Under the pieces are notes generated by a model. It was not told where the DNA came from and made no database searches. It saw only the letters and a list, made by a program, of their open reading frames with translations. A stretch of 58,382 bases of DNA from Bacteroidia bacterium (GTDB lineage Bacteria > Bacteroidota > Bacteroidia > Chitinophagales > UBA2359), in the NCBI GenBank assembly GCA_030427245.1, contig JAUHXA010000048.1, positions 1 through 58,382 of the forward strand, written 5' to 3'. How positions within the stretch are numbered: the stretch's first letter is position 1; each line of letters starts with the position of its first letter. Shown one piece after another: positions 57,299 through 58,382 of this stretch. The translations under genes were made by a program, and so were the position numbers.

Positions 57299-58180
57299 TT
57301 AGGAAACCAATGTTTGATAGTAGCTTTGCAGTATTTCCCATTTATCGGGTTTTTCTTTGAATTGAAGTTCTCTTACCCCTGCATCTTCTTTATAAACTAA
57401 AAAAGAATAACGATTGGTTAGTTCTTCAATTTTAGACATTAACCCATTGGCAGTTAGTGCATAAACTACACCAATACTGTTTTTGTCATTCAACAAACTA
57501 ATAAAAGACATGGATGATTGCCAATTGGGATTGTCCAAAATAGAAAACAACAAAATTTCAATTGGTAAATCTGCCCTTTCTGTTGCTTCGATTTTGTACC
57601 AATTGCTCCCTCCTGTTTCTACTTTGTCTATTTCTTTCAATAAGCCCAATTCTATCAACAAACCCGAAAAATCATCCTCTACATTTTGAGAGCTGCTTTT
57701 TGGTAGCAAATAATTGCGAATGAAAACACCAATATCCCTTTTCAAGCTGTTAGGAGATACTGTGAAATTTTCCTGTTTACAAACTCTTTTTAGAAAATGA
57801 AATAGATGTTCTTTGGTAAATTCTATTCGTTCTTTTCTAAACTGATTGAAGACCAAAGAATAAATTGAAGCAATTTCTTTGGTAACCAAATGATAGTGTA
57901 ATAACCAAAGTGTTCCAATATCTTCTAAATAAGGGTCTGTTCCATTCTTGCTAAATATATAATCTGCAAGTTCGGTAGTTTTTTGATAATTTTCTTCAAC
58001 AATATAGAAAGATTTTAGCCAAAATCTAATAGAATTGACCATATTTTTTCCAACACCCAAATCAACAACAGCTGTGTCGCTGTTAAATTTTTCATCTGCT
58101 TTTACAAAATCATAGCCTTTCTTTAACCAAAAATGTCGGCAGTGAAAGGTGTCGTGCCCACTGAAAATATACTTTGCCAT
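57299..58180 (-). CDS. DUF4007-family protein
   Basis: 293 residues. Conserved-looking start YIFSGHDTFHCRHFWLKKGYD, then AVVDLGVGKNMVNSIRFWL and GTLWLLHYHLVTKE; these features match DUF4007 as I know it, a family of unknown function often found next to PAPS-reductase-like genes. It is first in the operon. A TAnnTTTG box lies 6 bp before the ATG, so the transcript may start at or near the initiation codon. Confidence 0.75.
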   Translation of the reverse strand: MAKYIFSGHDTFHCRHFWLKKGYDFVKADEKFNSDTAVVDLGVGKNMVNSIRFWLKSFYIVEENYQKTTELADYIFSKNGTDPYLEDIGTLWLLHYHLVTKEIASIYSLVFNQFRKERIEFTKEHLFHFLKRVCKQENFTVSPNSLKRDIGVFIRNYLLPKSSSQNVEDDFSGLLIELGLLKEIDKVETGGSNWYKIEATERADLPIEILLFSILDNPNWQSSMSFISLLNDKNSIGVVYALTANGLMSKIEELTNRYSFLVYKEDAGVRELQFKEKPDKWEILQSYYQTLVS

Positions 58181-58186
58181 AGCCTA

Positions 58187-58194
58187 CAAAGATA
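58187..58194 (-). promoter_or_regulatory. Possible -7 promoter box of the sulfur-type operon
   Basis: On the minus strand the box reads TATCTTTG, a full match to TAnnTTTG, and it lies 6 bp upstream of the start codon of the first operon gene. No clear -33 TTTG at the usual spacing is seen. The closeness to the ATG implies a leaderless or near-leaderless transcript. Confidence 0.45.
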
Positions 58195-58248
58195 CGATAT
58201 TTCAAGGATGTTCTTGGCTTTCAGTAGGGCAAAATCATGGTATTCAAA

Positions 58249-58382
58249 TTAAAGTTCCCGCACCCAAATATTCCGATACCTCACCAAATCCCCATGATCC
58301 TGCAAGCGCAAAGGCATTTTTTCGGGATGCGGAAAATAGCTCGATTTGCCGATGTAGGCTGTTGGCCCTTCGAGTTCCGTGT
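58249..58382 (-). CDS. DUF1080 (3-keto-disaccharide hydrolase-like) protein, C-terminal end only
   Basis: The minus-strand frame ends PLRLQDHGDLVRYRNIWVRE and then Leu and stop at 58249-58251. This is the characteristic C-terminal end of DUF1080 laminarin-like secreted glycan hydrolases (typical ending LQDHGNPVRFRNIWIR). Only about 44 residues are in the window, and the start lies to the right. It bounds the six-gene operon on its upstream side. Confidence 0.8.
   Translation of the reverse strand, partial: TELEGPTAYIGKSSYFPHPEKMPLRLQDHGDLVRYRNIWVREL

Noticed and set aside
49410-58180. Standard Dnd/Ssp phosphorothioation cluster
   Set aside because: DndA/SspA, DndD and DndE are not in the window; only DGQHR and PP-loop parts are shared.

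Overview
The window looks like a chromosomal segment of a member of the Bacteroidota, most likely a Saprospira-type lineage. The evidence is indirect. It has two secreted proteins with type IX secretion (T9SS) C-terminal sorting domains and SprB repeats, two proteins ending in an IPTL-CTERM sorting signal, many lipoproteins, low GC content, a TAnnTTTG promoter box, and B12-dependent MetH. No rRNA, tRNA or CRISPR array was seen.

Layout. 1-2.1 kb: a frameshifted NB-ARC/TPR (STAND-type) gene running off the left edge. 2.2-6.7 kb: rpsU, a DUF547 lipoprotein, a small membrane protein, ppa, a methyltransferase and a cytochrome c lipoprotein. 6.9-9.1 kb: an IPTL-CTERM gene split by a 220-bp MITE-like insertion, then a two-gene HNH endonuclease module flanked by a short dispersed repeat. 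9.1-13.2 kb: metH, with an extra charged segment in its activation domain and a highly structured upstream region. 13.7-22.2 kb: ordinary metabolism and signalling (sodium/solute symporter, two-component kinase, endonuclease V, TPR membrane protein). 22.5-30.8 kb: secreted and surface proteins, including a second, frameshifted IPTL-CTERM gene.

30.8-38.2 kb: an accessory region with a UvrD-like helicase, a Septu-like ATPase/HNH pair (PtuA/PtuB), purU, an unknown gene and a STAND ATPase/nuclease preceded by a tandem palindrome. 38.3-47.8 kb: a T9SS adhesin-like protein, small hydrolases, a flavin reductase, a UbiA-type prenyltransferase, a second MITE with a perfect 7-bp target duplication, alkB, a noncoding tandem repeat and an aldo/keto reductase. 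48-49.4 kb: a paralogue of the STAND ATPase, again with its own palindrome.

49.4-58.2 kb holds the most interesting system: a tight six-gene minus-strand operon. In transcription order it encodes a DUF4007-type protein, a 1081-residue P-loop ATPase, a DndC-like PP-loop/PAPS-reductase enzyme, a GIY-YIG-like protein, a DGQHR (DndB-like) protein, and a methyltransferase-HIT fusion. DndB- and DndC-type parts without DndA, DndD or DndE nearby suggest a variant DNA sulfur-modification or related defence pathway. The operon is bounded on the right by the 3' end of a DUF1080 hydrolase gene. With the Septu-like pair, the HNH module and the STAND proteins, this makes the window rich in candidate defence genes, several of them broken or repeat-associated.
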